Notes under the pieces: generated by a model
What the model saw: only the letters and a program-made list of their open reading frames with translations
Database searches by the model: none
Told to the model about the DNA's origin: nothing
Program-made: the position numbers and the translations under genes
NCBI GenBank assembly: GCA_022732885.1
Contig: JAIJTS010000018.1
Location: 1 to 32,174, forward strand
Source of the DNA: Atopobium sp.
GTDB lineage: Bacteria > Actinomycetota > Coriobacteriia > Coriobacteriales > Atopobiaceae
DNA length: 32,174 nucleotides
Direction: 5' to 3'
Shown here: positions 15,525 through 22,490 of the stretch, piece after piece
How positions within the stretch are numbered: position 1 is the first letter of the stretch
How the letters are laid out: every line of letters begins with the position of its first letter

Positions 15525-16637
15525 CTAACATGCGGATTCATCAGAGTTAACTATATGCGAAAGCCTTGGGAAAAAATAAATTGAAGGGCGTCTACCGCTG
15601 GCTGGCATAATCTCATCTATATATCCAAGTTCAGACAAAGCGTTGATAAGACGTTTGCCAGTTCGCGCATTAACCCCATCAGAATGCGTTACCTCTGATG
15701 ATGAAAAAATTGGTTGTCTAAATAGGGCGTCAACAACTTTAGTTACATTAGCTGACTTAGTAGTATCAAATAATTTTTCGACCACTTCTTTTCTCAGCTT
15801 ATATATTTCATTAGCTTTCTTTTTATTAATTATCGCTTGAGTTTCAATAGCGCATAAAAAGAACTTGCACCATCCAGTCCAGTCATTATCTCTCGAAACT
15901 GCTAACAAACGATCTTGATACTCTTGGTTTCTATGCTCAAAGAACTCACTTAGATAAAAACTTGGATAAGAGATGATCTTATTTGTATACAGCATTAATG
16001 GAATTGTAATTCGACCCATACGACCATTACCATCAAGAAATGGATGGATAGATTCAAATTCCGCATGAGCAATTGAAATTTTTATTAATGGGTGCATTTC
16101 GCTCTCATTAACAAATTTCTCCCACGTAGCCATAGCGTCTTCTAATTTATCTGGAGAAATTGGAACAAATCTAGCATTATTAACATCACTTCTGCTTGTG
16201 CCAATCCAATTTTGTTCTTTGCGATACATGCCAGGAGACTTAAGACGCCCTCTAACACCATTGAGCAATATTGTATGAACCGATTTAAGGACTCTTCCGC
16301 TTAATGGAACTGTCCCTAACAAATCTTTCGCTTTCATGACTGCAAGACGATAGTTGATGATTTCGTTAATGTCAGCCTGCATGGAGCTGTCAAACTCATC
16401 ATCTCCAGCTTCATAGCGTAACACGTCATTAGCAGTTGCGCGAGTTCCCTCTATTCTTGATGAAGAAACAGCTTCTTGAATCATAAGTGGTGATATTAAT
16501 ACTTCAGAATCGGGAATTATCCCAAGAAAGCTATCATACCTTGCAAGAGCGTCTGAAGCGCACGCAAGAGGTGTGGCAAGTTCATCCCACTCTAAATTTT
16601 TTGGTGGAAATTTACCATAATGATATAAAACTGACAT
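15525..16637 (-). CDS. Fic-domain protein, class II (N-terminal inhibitory helix) with C-terminal winged helix
   Basis: Fic proteins transfer AMP or another nucleotide moiety onto target proteins. This 370-residue protein has the inhibitory motif SSSRIEGT (Ser59...Glu63-Gly64), a Fic_N-type helical region, and the intact active-site loop HPFLDGNGRMGR (His198). The segment about 290-365 (KVVDALFRQPIFSSSEVTHSDGVNARTGKRLINALSELGYI) looks like a winged helix-turn-helix. The inhibitory Glu lies N-terminal in the same chain, so no separate antitoxin is needed. Start ATG has GGAGG four to five bases upstream, overlapping the end of the repressor fragment. It lies in the element and is AT-richer than the core genes. 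Two large palindromes lie directly downstream and could be targets of its DNA-binding domain. Confidence 0.92.
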   Translation of the reverse strand: MSVLYHYGKFPPKNLEWDELATPLACASDALARYDSFLGIIPDSEVLISPLMIQEAVSSSRIEGTRATANDVLRYEAGDDEFDSSMQADINEIINYRLAVMKAKDLLGTVPLSGRVLKSVHTILLNGVRGRLKSPGMYRKEQNWIGTSRSDVNNARFVPISPDKLEDAMATWEKFVNESEMHPLIKISIAHAEFESIHPFLDGNGRMGRITIPLMLYTNKIISYPSFYLSEFFEHRNQEYQDRLLAVSRDNDWTGWCKFFLCAIETQAIINKKKANEIYKLRKEVVEKLFDTTKSANVTKVVDALFRQPIFSSSEVTHSDGVNARTGKRLINALSELGYIDEIMPASGRRPSIYFFPRLSHIVNSDESAC

Positions 16638-16646
16638 CTTCCCTCC

Positions 16647-16829
16647 TTAAATCTCAAATCCAAAAGGCACTAAATACCACACAACCTCACCAATAATGGA
16701 GACAGGCTGCGTATCAATCTCGTTGAAGTCAAATATTTGTGGTCTGTAAGTAGGATCTATGCTGTCTGGGATGAGCTCGTAACCATTCGATAGTGGTTTG
16801 ACATGCTTAATAGTTGCATCAAGCGTCAA
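16647..16829 (-). pseudogene. C-terminal fragment of an S24/LexA-like phage repressor
   Basis: The 60-codon frame ATIKHVKPLSNGYELIPDSI...DTQPVSIIGEVVWYLVPF matches the end of the S24 peptidase domain of phage CI/LexA-like repressors, including the Lys of TIKHV that serves as catalytic base. The DNA-binding half and the catalytic Ser are missing. An in-frame TGA precedes the first codon, and the 3' end of the HSDR_N gene lies 13 bp upstream where the rest should be. It is therefore a relic, and its former partner genes are presumably lost. Confidence 0.75.
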
Positions 16830-16842
16830 TCAGAAGGCCATT

Positions 16843-17613
16843 CTATTCTTCCTCAGATACAGTTTTCATCTTCGTTACAGGTTTCTTGCGCTCATCTTTT
16901 TTCATCTTTGCGATTGCTTTGCGACTATCATCCGTTACCTTTTCAGGCAAGAATAAACGTGCTACAAGAGCTTCTGCAATTTCTGAATTTTTCAGGTTCT
17001 GCCCTGTTGTGTTTTTGATAGCGATTCTTAGTTTATTAATAACCTCATTTGAAATGATGTGATCTGCAAGGTTTTCTCCAGAAAGAGCAATGCGTCTCTG
17101 GTAATAATCATCAATCTCATTCTTGCGGTGTGCTTCTTCAGAGAGAAGATAAAGTAACTCGGTTTTCTGTGCTGGAGCTATTTCCTTGTCGGAAATAGTG
17201 ACTCTAAATACTAGTTTTGTAACAGGAATTTTGCCCTCGAGTGTGGTGCGATAGACCTGCCAGTCATCGCCATTTGTGAGAATAATCCAGTCAATACCCT
17301 CATCAACAGCATATTGACGCGCCTGATTTAGGTGCGTTTCCTTAAGCTTAAGACCAATCTGCTTAACCTCAACAACAAATACTTCTTCATCAGATGTGCG
17401 AACAACATAATCTGCAAAGCGTGAGCCAATCATTTGCTCTGCTGTCACATTGTCAAACCTATCCCAGCCAAGGTATTCGCATAAGATGTCTGAAACAATC
17501 TTTCGTGTATCAGCTTCTTTGAAGTCTTCAGCACGCCCCTTCTCGACAATTGTTGTCATGCGTCTTAAGCCTTTTTTAATACGGTCCTTTGCCTTGTCTT
17601 GATAAACAGCCAT
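16843..17613 (-). CDS. stand-alone HSDR_N / PD-(D/E)XK nuclease-like protein
   Basis: A 256-residue protein resembling the N-terminal nuclease domain of type I restriction HsdR subunits and related stand-alone proteins. Residues about 36-85 contain the PD-(D/E)XK core: TRKIVSDILCEYLGW, then RFADYVV with D68, then VFVVEVKQ with E82-x-K84. After it come NQARQYAVDEGIDWIILTNGDDWQVY and a helical middle, with a Lys-rich C-terminus (KMKKDERKKPVTKMK). No helicase, methylase or specificity subunit is encoded nearby, so it is not a complete type I system. It may be a defence or phage-encoded nuclease, or bind without cutting. It immediately precedes the repressor fragment. Confidence 0.82.
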   Translation of the reverse strand: MAVYQDKAKDRIKKGLRRMTTIVEKGRAEDFKEADTRKIVSDILCEYLGWDRFDNVTAEQMIGSRFADYVVRTSDEEVFVVEVKQIGLKLKETHLNQARQYAVDEGIDWIILTNGDDWQVYRTTLEGKIPVTKLVFRVTISDKEIAPAQKTELLYLLSEEAHRKNEIDDYYQRRIALSGENLADHIISNEVINKLRIAIKNTTGQNLKNSEIAEALVARLFLPEKVTDDSRKAIAKMKKDERKKPVTKMKTVSEEE

Positions 17614-17691
17614 TTCCCTAATCCTTCCAATTTCTTCAAACTTTTATATGTCGAACTGACTTCTTACCTACAAATACCAAAGTTACACAAG

Positions 17692-19083
17692 CTATCCCCA
17701 GACACTTTGTCCTCGGTCTACTTTTGCCAATCGTGCGCTTACCTGTTTAACAGCAACAATAAACACATCAAGCGCTGCATCAAGCTCTTCCAACGTTGGA
17801 TAACTTGGAGCAATTCTGATATTAGTGTCAAAAGGATCTTTGCCACCTGGCCACGTAGCACCTGCAGGCGTCATAGTAACACCCAGCTCATGTGCACGAG
17901 AAACAATTGCGCGGGCAGAGCCAACAGGACCATCAAACGAGACAAAATAGCCGCCCTTAGGATGAGACCAAGTTGCAACGCCTAAATCTCCCAGACCCTC
18001 CTGCAATTTACGCTCAACCAGTTCAAAACGTGGTCGAAGCAGCTCAGCATGCTTTTGCATATGGGCTTCAATACCTTGAGCATCTTTGAGGAAACGTACA
18101 TGTGCCAGCTGTGAGATTTTCTCGGGAGAAACACGAGCAAACTTGAAAGCGCTCTGGATTTCCTTAATGTCTGCAGGACTTGCAGCAACCCAAGCCATGC
18201 CCGAGCTTGGGAAGGTTACCTTTGCCGTTGAAGCAAAAGCAATAACCAGGTTCTTTTGAGCGCTTCCTGCAAAAACCTCTGAAAGTACATCAAAGATATT
18301 TAAAAGCTGAGGAGCTTCAGAATCTGGTACAAAAGCATGGACTGCATAGGCGTTATCCCAGAAAATTCTAAAGTCAGGAGCAGCAGGTTTGAGATTTGCA
18401 AACGCGCGGACTACCTCATCTGAATAGGTAATGCCAGTTGGATTGGCAAAACGTGGCACACACCAAATTCCCTTAACAGAGCTGTCGTTCTCAACAAGCT
18501 CCTTAACCACGTCCATATTGGGGCCGTCATCGGTCATAGGTACTGCAACGTTTTCAAAGCCGTAATGCTGTGTAATAGCAAAATGTCGGTCATAGCCTGG
18601 AGCAGGGCACAGGAACTTGAGCGTGGTACCCTGAGCCTTTGCAGCCCCCATCTGCTCTGCCCAAGAAGGCTGACCAGAAAGACCGTGAGTCACAGCATGA
18701 GAAATAATGTCATGCATAAGGTTAAGGCTAGAAGAGCCATTTACGATGACCTGATCAGCAGGTACACCTGTGAGCTCCGCGGCAAAGGCTCGCGCAGAAG
18801 GAAGGCCCCAAGGGTCTCCGTAGTTATCTGCAAAAGAGCCGCTGTCAGTCAGATCAGAAGTGGAGTTAAGCTCATCAAGCATAGGCTTAGACAGCGCCGT
18901 CTGCGCAGGACTGGGCTTTCCGCGAGCCATATCAAGTTTGAGGTTTTTCTCGCCAAGTGCACGAGCTTCTTGTCCAATAAGCTCAAGAGCCTGGTTAAGC
19001 TCAGCGTCGCTCATCTTCTGATAAGCGTTTTGCTCAGAGGTTGACTTTGGCTGGAACAGCTCGCGAAAAACTAGCTCAAACAT
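17692..19083 (-). CDS. aspartate aminotransferase-like PLP enzyme (type Ic)
   Basis: Fold-type I aminotransferase of the family with an Asp-aminotransferase class I-like domain (PF12897-type). From ATG 19081-19083 (AAAGGGGAG upstream) it has 463 residues. PLP-binding elements are visible: N214 in ANPTG, D243-N-A-Y246 in FWDNAYAVHAF, and the Schiff-base Lys288 in ASTAKVTFPSSG. Substrate-binding features include LDMARGKPSPAQ near the N-terminus and NIRIAPSYPTLEEL near the end. It probably interconverts aspartate and oxaloacetate with glutamate and 2-oxoglutarate. It stands alone on its strand, divergent from the small gene at 19156. A start eleven codons upstream is possible but lacks a ribosome binding site. 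Confidence 0.9.
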   Translation of the reverse strand: MFELVFRELFQPKSTSEQNAYQKMSDAELNQALELIGQEARALGEKNLKLDMARGKPSPAQTALSKPMLDELNSTSDLTDSGSFADNYGDPWGLPSARAFAAELTGVPADQVIVNGSSSLNLMHDIISHAVTHGLSGQPSWAEQMGAAKAQGTTLKFLCPAPGYDRHFAITQHYGFENVAVPMTDDGPNMDVVKELVENDSSVKGIWCVPRFANPTGITYSDEVVRAFANLKPAAPDFRIFWDNAYAVHAFVPDSEAPQLLNIFDVLSEVFAGSAQKNLVIAFASTAKVTFPSSGMAWVAASPADIKEIQSAFKFARVSPEKISQLAHVRFLKDAQGIEAHMQKHAELLRPRFELVERKLQEGLGDLGVATWSHPKGGYFVSFDGPVGSARAIVSRAHELGVTMTPAGATWPGGKDPFDTNIRIAPSYPTLEELDAALDVFIVAVKQVSARLAKVDRGQSVWG

Positions 19084-19155
19084 GACACTCCCCTTTTCGG
19101 TCTCTGCGTGATACAAAGTATAGGTGATTTAAAAATCAACGCGACAAGGAGAATC

Positions 19156-19425
19156 ATGGCAAATTCAGCACAGCCTGGCATGCGCTCGGAAGCATATGGC
19201 GAGCTCCAGCACCTTGTTGACAACCTTTATAAGCGCAAACCTTCGGGCACAGTCACTAAAGTTGACGTGCTGATTCAGGCTGAAGTAGACGATCTTGAAG
19301 AAGATTTACAGGAAGTTATTGAGCTGATTCCGTCGGGCACCTATGTCCGTGCTCGCCTCTGCGATCAGATTAACTCAATTGTTACGGCACACGGTTGGGG
19401 TTTTACCTACGGCACCGTTGAATAA
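19156..19425 (+). CDS. small protein of unknown function, probably lineage-conserved
   Basis: An 89-residue soluble protein starting at ATG 19156 behind AAGGAGAATC. I do not recognise the family. The N-terminal half is helical with polar residues (YGELQHLVDNLYKRKPSG); the middle (VDVLIQAEVDDLEEDLQEVIELIPSG) is acidic and helical; the end (YVRARLCDQINSIVTAHGWGFTYGTVE) looks like a compact alpha/beta fold. It has clean codon use like its neighbours, which argues for a real gene. It is divergent from the aminotransferase and converges on nhaA with only two bases between stop codons, so the two transcripts must overlap. Confidence 0.75.
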   Translation: MANSAQPGMRSEAYGELQHLVDNLYKRKPSGTVTKVDVLIQAEVDDLEEDLQEVIELIPSGTYVRARLCDQINSIVTAHGWGFTYGTVE

Positions 19426-19427
19426 CT

Positions 19428-20792
19428 TTAGTCTTCCGGTGCGTCGCTCTTTTTTTGACTCTTGCAAAACTCTGTGACGTGTACAAAGAGTAGACCTAAG
19501 ATTGCAGAAGCAAACGACGCAGTAAGAACAGCTACTTTAGCTGCAAGAATCTCCCCTGCATCTGGGAAGGCAAGATTAGAGATAAGAATTGACATGGTAA
19601 AGCCTAAGCCTCCCATAAGACCAACAGCTATAATCTGAATCCAGTCAACTTTTGCAGGAAGCTTGCAAATTTTACCTTTAACCAACAACAACGTCACAAA
19701 AATGATTCCCAGCGGCTTTCCAAAAACAGCGCCAAAAAACACTCCGCGGGCAACAGTGCTGCTTAATAGAGCACCAAAATCTGCTCCTACAAGTGTAATT
19801 TGTGCATTTACAAACGCAAAAATAGGCAGAACAACAAAGTTAACAAAGACAGAAATATAGTGCTCTACACGCTGAAGCGGTGGAGTTACATGATGCATAA
19901 CCTGCTCAATTGTGTTTGCTCCATGTGTGAAATCATGCTGGCCTAAAACGTGATGCTCATCGTCATAGTAATCTTCAAGCTCACGAGCTTGCCTTGAGAG
20001 CCAACTTCCCAATTTACTCAGGCGAACATCAGAGTGAGACGGTAAGAAGAAAGCAAGAAGAACGCCTGCAAGAGTAGCATGAATTCCCGAGTGATACATG
20101 CAAACCCAAAGAACCAGACCTACAAACAAGTACGGGCCGGAAGCATAAATCTTTAGACGATTCATTCCCCACAAAATAACAAGAACACCAAGGGAAGCCG
20201 CTGACCAAGCAATATTTGGCGTCTGACCATAAAAGAGCGCAATAACTACAATTGCCAAGATATCGTCTGCAATAGCAAGTGTCTGGAAGAAAACCTTAGT
20301 TTGTGGACTAATCCTGTTTCCTAAGAGCGACATAACTCCAAGCGCAAATGCAATATCTGTTGCAATAGGAGTTGCCCATCCATGAGGAGCAGTGCTTGCG
20401 TTAAATCCCAGATAAATAAGGGCAGGAACTACAACTCCGCCCACAGCAGCAAGCATCGGAAGCATTGCTTGTCTAGGCTTTCTGAGCTGTCCAACAGACA
20501 CCTCATACTTAAGTTCAATTCCAACCAGCAAGAAAAAGATTGCCATCAGAAAATCATTCACAAAGGTTTCTAGAGCCATGTGAACATGAATTATTCCAAA
20601 AGAAAAACTCATTTCAACTTCTAGAACTTCTCGAACAATTTTATGAGCGGGAGAATTAGCAACCACAAATGCTATAAGAGCTGCAAGCACCATAACTGCT
20701 GCTGCGATAGTACTATTAGACGTAATCTTTTTTAGAGAGGAACGCTGTCCAATTCTTCTTACCACAGCAGGCTCTCTATAAATACTGGACAT
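19428..20792 (-). CDS. nhaA: Na+/H+ antiporter NhaA
   Basis: Inner-membrane electrogenic antiporter that exports Na+ in exchange for protons. The 454-residue protein has about twelve hydrophobic segments. The essential aspartates are present: D146 in ATDIAFALGV and D176-D177 in LAIADDILAIVVIALFY, each offset by 13 from E. coli D133, D163 and D164. The motifs MAIFFLLVGIELKYE and GKPLGI also fit. Relative to E. coli there is an insert between helices VIII and IX (ELEDYYDDEHHVLGQHDFTH region) and an extra C-terminal tail. RBS AAGGA precedes the ATG. It is probably monocistronic, divergent from the DegV gene. Confidence 0.97.
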   Translation of the reverse strand: MSSIYREPAVVRRIGQRSSLKKITSNSTIAAAVMVLAALIAFVVANSPAHKIVREVLEVEMSFSFGIIHVHMALETFVNDFLMAIFFLLVGIELKYEVSVGQLRKPRQAMLPMLAAVGGVVVPALIYLGFNASTAPHGWATPIATDIAFALGVMSLLGNRISPQTKVFFQTLAIADDILAIVVIALFYGQTPNIAWSAASLGVLVILWGMNRLKIYASGPYLFVGLVLWVCMYHSGIHATLAGVLLAFFLPSHSDVRLSKLGSWLSRQARELEDYYDDEHHVLGQHDFTHGANTIEQVMHHVTPPLQRVEHYISVFVNFVVLPIFAFVNAQITLVGADFGALLSSTVARGVFFGAVFGKPLGIIFVTLLLVKGKICKLPAKVDWIQIIAVGLMGGLGFTMSILISNLAFPDAGEILAAKVAVLTASFASAILGLLFVHVTEFCKSQKKSDAPED

Positions 20793-20846
20793 TATCTGCC
20801 GTTCCTTTTGGGTGTTTGAATACTATTGTTGTCTTAAGCCGTATTT

Positions 20847-20876
20847 AGTTTACCGTCTATCTGCCTATAAAGGCAA
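20847..20876 (-). promoter_or_regulatory. candidate nhaA promoter
   Basis: In the minus-strand sense TTGCCT (plus-strand 20871-20876) is followed by an 18-bp spacer and TAAACT (20847-20852), about 55 bp before the nhaA start. The spacer contains a small inverted repeat, TGCCT-ATAA-AGGCA (20862-20875), that could be an operator. Confidence 0.35.
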
Positions 20877-20877
20877 C

Positions 20878-20907
20878 TTGTCATATCTCGTGAAAACGAG
20901 GTATATC
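20878..20907 (+). promoter_or_regulatory. candidate degV-gene promoter with hairpin in the spacer
   Basis: TTGTCA (20878-20883), an 18-bp spacer and TATATC (20902-20907) form a plausible promoter 72 bp before the start codon. The spacer is occupied by a 9-bp inverted repeat, ATATCTCGT (20883-20891) and ACGAGGTAT (20896-20904), around GAAA, suggesting repressor binding. Confidence 0.4.
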
Positions 20908-20978
20908 TCTATGTAAAATATGAATAGTAAAATCGTACCGTTTAGCTACTTATAGCATCTAGGTATTTGGAGCAAACA

Positions 20979-21836
20979 ATGGACACTAAACGAATTGCTA
21001 TTATCACGGACTCAGGAACTAATGTCCCACCTGATTTTGTTGCTGAGCACAATATTCGCATTACCCCACTTCGCATTAACTATTCTGATGGATCTACTTT
21101 TGAGTCTGGAGTAACCATCACTCCTGCAGAATTGGTTGCCCGCTTTGAACAAGAGGTTCCAAAGACCTCTCTTCCTTCTCCTGAAGGAATCAAGGCTGCT
21201 TTTGATACTGCAAAAGCAGAAGGCTATGAGGGTGCAGTTTACGTAGCAATTTCTTCTGGTCTTTCAGCTACCTGCGATACCGTTCGCATGATTGCTGAGT
21301 CTGTTAAGGATTTCCCTATCTACGTTGTTGATACCAAAAACATTGGTATTGCTTCCGGTCTTATTGTTATTGAAGCCCAACGCCTTATTGAACAAGGCCT
21401 TTCTCTTGAAGAGATTGGTCCCAAACTTGATCAAGCCTCTCGTAACACACGCGTGTACTTCTCTGTTCCAAGTCTTGAATATCTACGCAAAGGTGGCCGT
21501 ATTTCCGAGACAATCTATCGTATTGGCTCCATACTAAATATCAAACCTGTTCTTACCTGCGATGAAAACGGTAAGTACGTTATTGCTAAAAAGACTCGAG
21601 GTTGGCATAAATCTCTTGAAGGACAGATTTCTTTGGGAGCAGCTTTTGCTCAACAGTTTGATCACGTTCATGTAGGAATTTGCTGCTCTGCTCCTAATAT
21701 CATTTACTCCGAAATGGAGACTATGATTAAAGAAGCAATCCCCAATGTCACTGACTTTAGGTATGTTGAGGCTGGCTCGGACCTTGTTGTCCATACCGGA
21801 CCAGGTCTTGTTGGCTATACCGTATTTGGCTACTAA
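20979..21836 (+). CDS. DegV family protein (fatty-acid-binding, FakB-like)
   Basis: DegV/FakB proteins hold a fatty acid in a deep pocket and, in Firmicutes, present it to FakA for phosphorylation. From ATG 20979 (GGAG eight bases upstream) it has 285 residues. Diagnostic features are IITDSGTNVPPDF (residues 8-20, with the carboxylate-binding Ser) and TSLPSP (63-68), then AISSGLSATCDTVRMIA and YLRKGGRISE. The C-terminal half contains the usual Gly-rich lipid-binding lid (GPGLVGYTVFGY). No fakA lies nearby. It is followed by a strong terminator and is therefore probably transcribed alone. Confidence 0.93.
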   Translation: MDTKRIAIITDSGTNVPPDFVAEHNIRITPLRINYSDGSTFESGVTITPAELVARFEQEVPKTSLPSPEGIKAAFDTAKAEGYEGAVYVAISSGLSATCDTVRMIAESVKDFPIYVVDTKNIGIASGLIVIEAQRLIEQGLSLEEIGPKLDQASRNTRVYFSVPSLEYLRKGGRISETIYRIGSILNIKPVLTCDENGKYVIAKKTRGWHKSLEGQISLGAAFAQQFDHVHVGICCSAPNIIYSEMETMIKEAIPNVTDFRYVEAGSDLVVHTGPGLVGYTVFGY

Positions 21837-21856
21837 AAGCTAACTACCCACACAAC

Positions 21857-21892
21857 TAAAAAATAGCCGCCTATTCAGGTGGCTATTTTTCT
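21857..21892 (+). terminator. intrinsic terminator, probably bidirectional
   Basis: AAAATAGCCGCCT pairs with AGGTGGCTATTTTT around ATTC (one G-T position). It is flanked by A and T runs, so it can end both the degV-family gene (plus) and the polA-rnhA operon (minus). Confidence 0.88.
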
Positions 21893-21910
21893 TGTATAAA
21901 TAACGTGTGA

Positions 21911-21943
21911 CGAGAAGATCTTCTCGCCCTATGGTACCTAGGG
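21911..21943. repeat. two back-to-back palindromes in a convergent intergenic region
   Basis: CGAGAAGATCTTCTCG (21911-21926) is perfect. It is followed at once by CCCTA-TGGTACC-TAGGG (21927-21943), which runs into the rnhA stop codon. The first contains an inverted pair of the GCGAGAA-type motif that recurs across the window. Confidence 0.6.
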
Positions 21944-22456
21944 TTGCAGCAACGGCTGATCTGCGAAGAAGCCTTGGTCGTCAAGAAGATTTGAGCCGTC
22001 AGCAGCCTCAGTTGCCAGCTGATCGCAGCGCTCGTTAAGTGGATGACCAGCGTGGCCCTTGACCCATTTAAAACTTACTTCATGATCTTCCATAGCAGCA
22101 AGGAGACGCTTCCAAAGGTCTACGTTTTTAACGGGTTCTTTAGATGCAGTTTTCCAACCTTTTCTAATCCATCCCGAAACCCATTTTTGATTAAACGCGT
22201 CAACAACGTACTTGGAATCGGAATAAAGCTCTATCTGACAAGGGCGTTTAAGAGCTTCAAGTGCAACAATAACGCCAAGAAGCTCCATACGGTTATTTGT
22301 AGTAGTTTTATAACCCTGACTAAACTCTTTTGTATGCTGCTGACCAGAAGGATCGGTATACAGAAGCACTGCCCCATAACCACCAGGTCCAGGGTTTCCT
22401 CTAGATGCACCATCTGTATAGACGGTAACGTGCATGTATGAGGTTGCTGCCTCCAT
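21938..22456 (-). CDS. rnhA: ribonuclease HI
   Basis: Cleaves the RNA strand of RNA-DNA hybrids, removing primers and R-loops. The 172-residue protein has all four acidic active-site residues: D15 in VYTDGASRGNPGPGGYGAV, E58 in TTNNRMELLGV, D80 in LYSDSKYVVDAF and D145 in LNERCDQLA, with His135 in WVKGHAGH. The basic handle region (WVSGWIRKGWKTASKEPVKN) is present. GAGGAG lies upstream of the ATG. It lies 34 bp downstream of polA on the same strand; the pairing fits joint primer processing during lagging-strand synthesis. Confidence 0.97.
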   Translation of the reverse strand: MEAATSYMHVTVYTDGASRGNPGPGGYGAVLLYTDPSGQQHTKEFSQGYKTTTNNRMELLGVIVALEALKRPCQIELYSDSKYVVDAFNQKWVSGWIRKGWKTASKEPVKNVDLWKRLLAAMEDHEVSFKWVKGHAGHPLNERCDQLATEAADGSNLLDDQGFFADQPLLQP

Positions 22457-22490
22457 ATAAAATCTCCTCTAGAACGTGTTGCTTACGTGT

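Larger units (their letters stand above)
13422..17613. mobile_element. decayed integrative element or prophage remnant
   Basis: The block between the TPR gene and the aminotransferase contains a frameshifted tyrosine integrase at one edge, a lipoprotein, a microprotein, Fic, a C-terminal fragment of an S24 phage repressor and an HSDR_N nuclease. It is visibly more AT-rich than the flanking core genes. Packaging, tail and replication genes are absent. I found no clear duplicated attachment core at the two edges by eye, so the limits are approximate. Confidence 0.6.
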
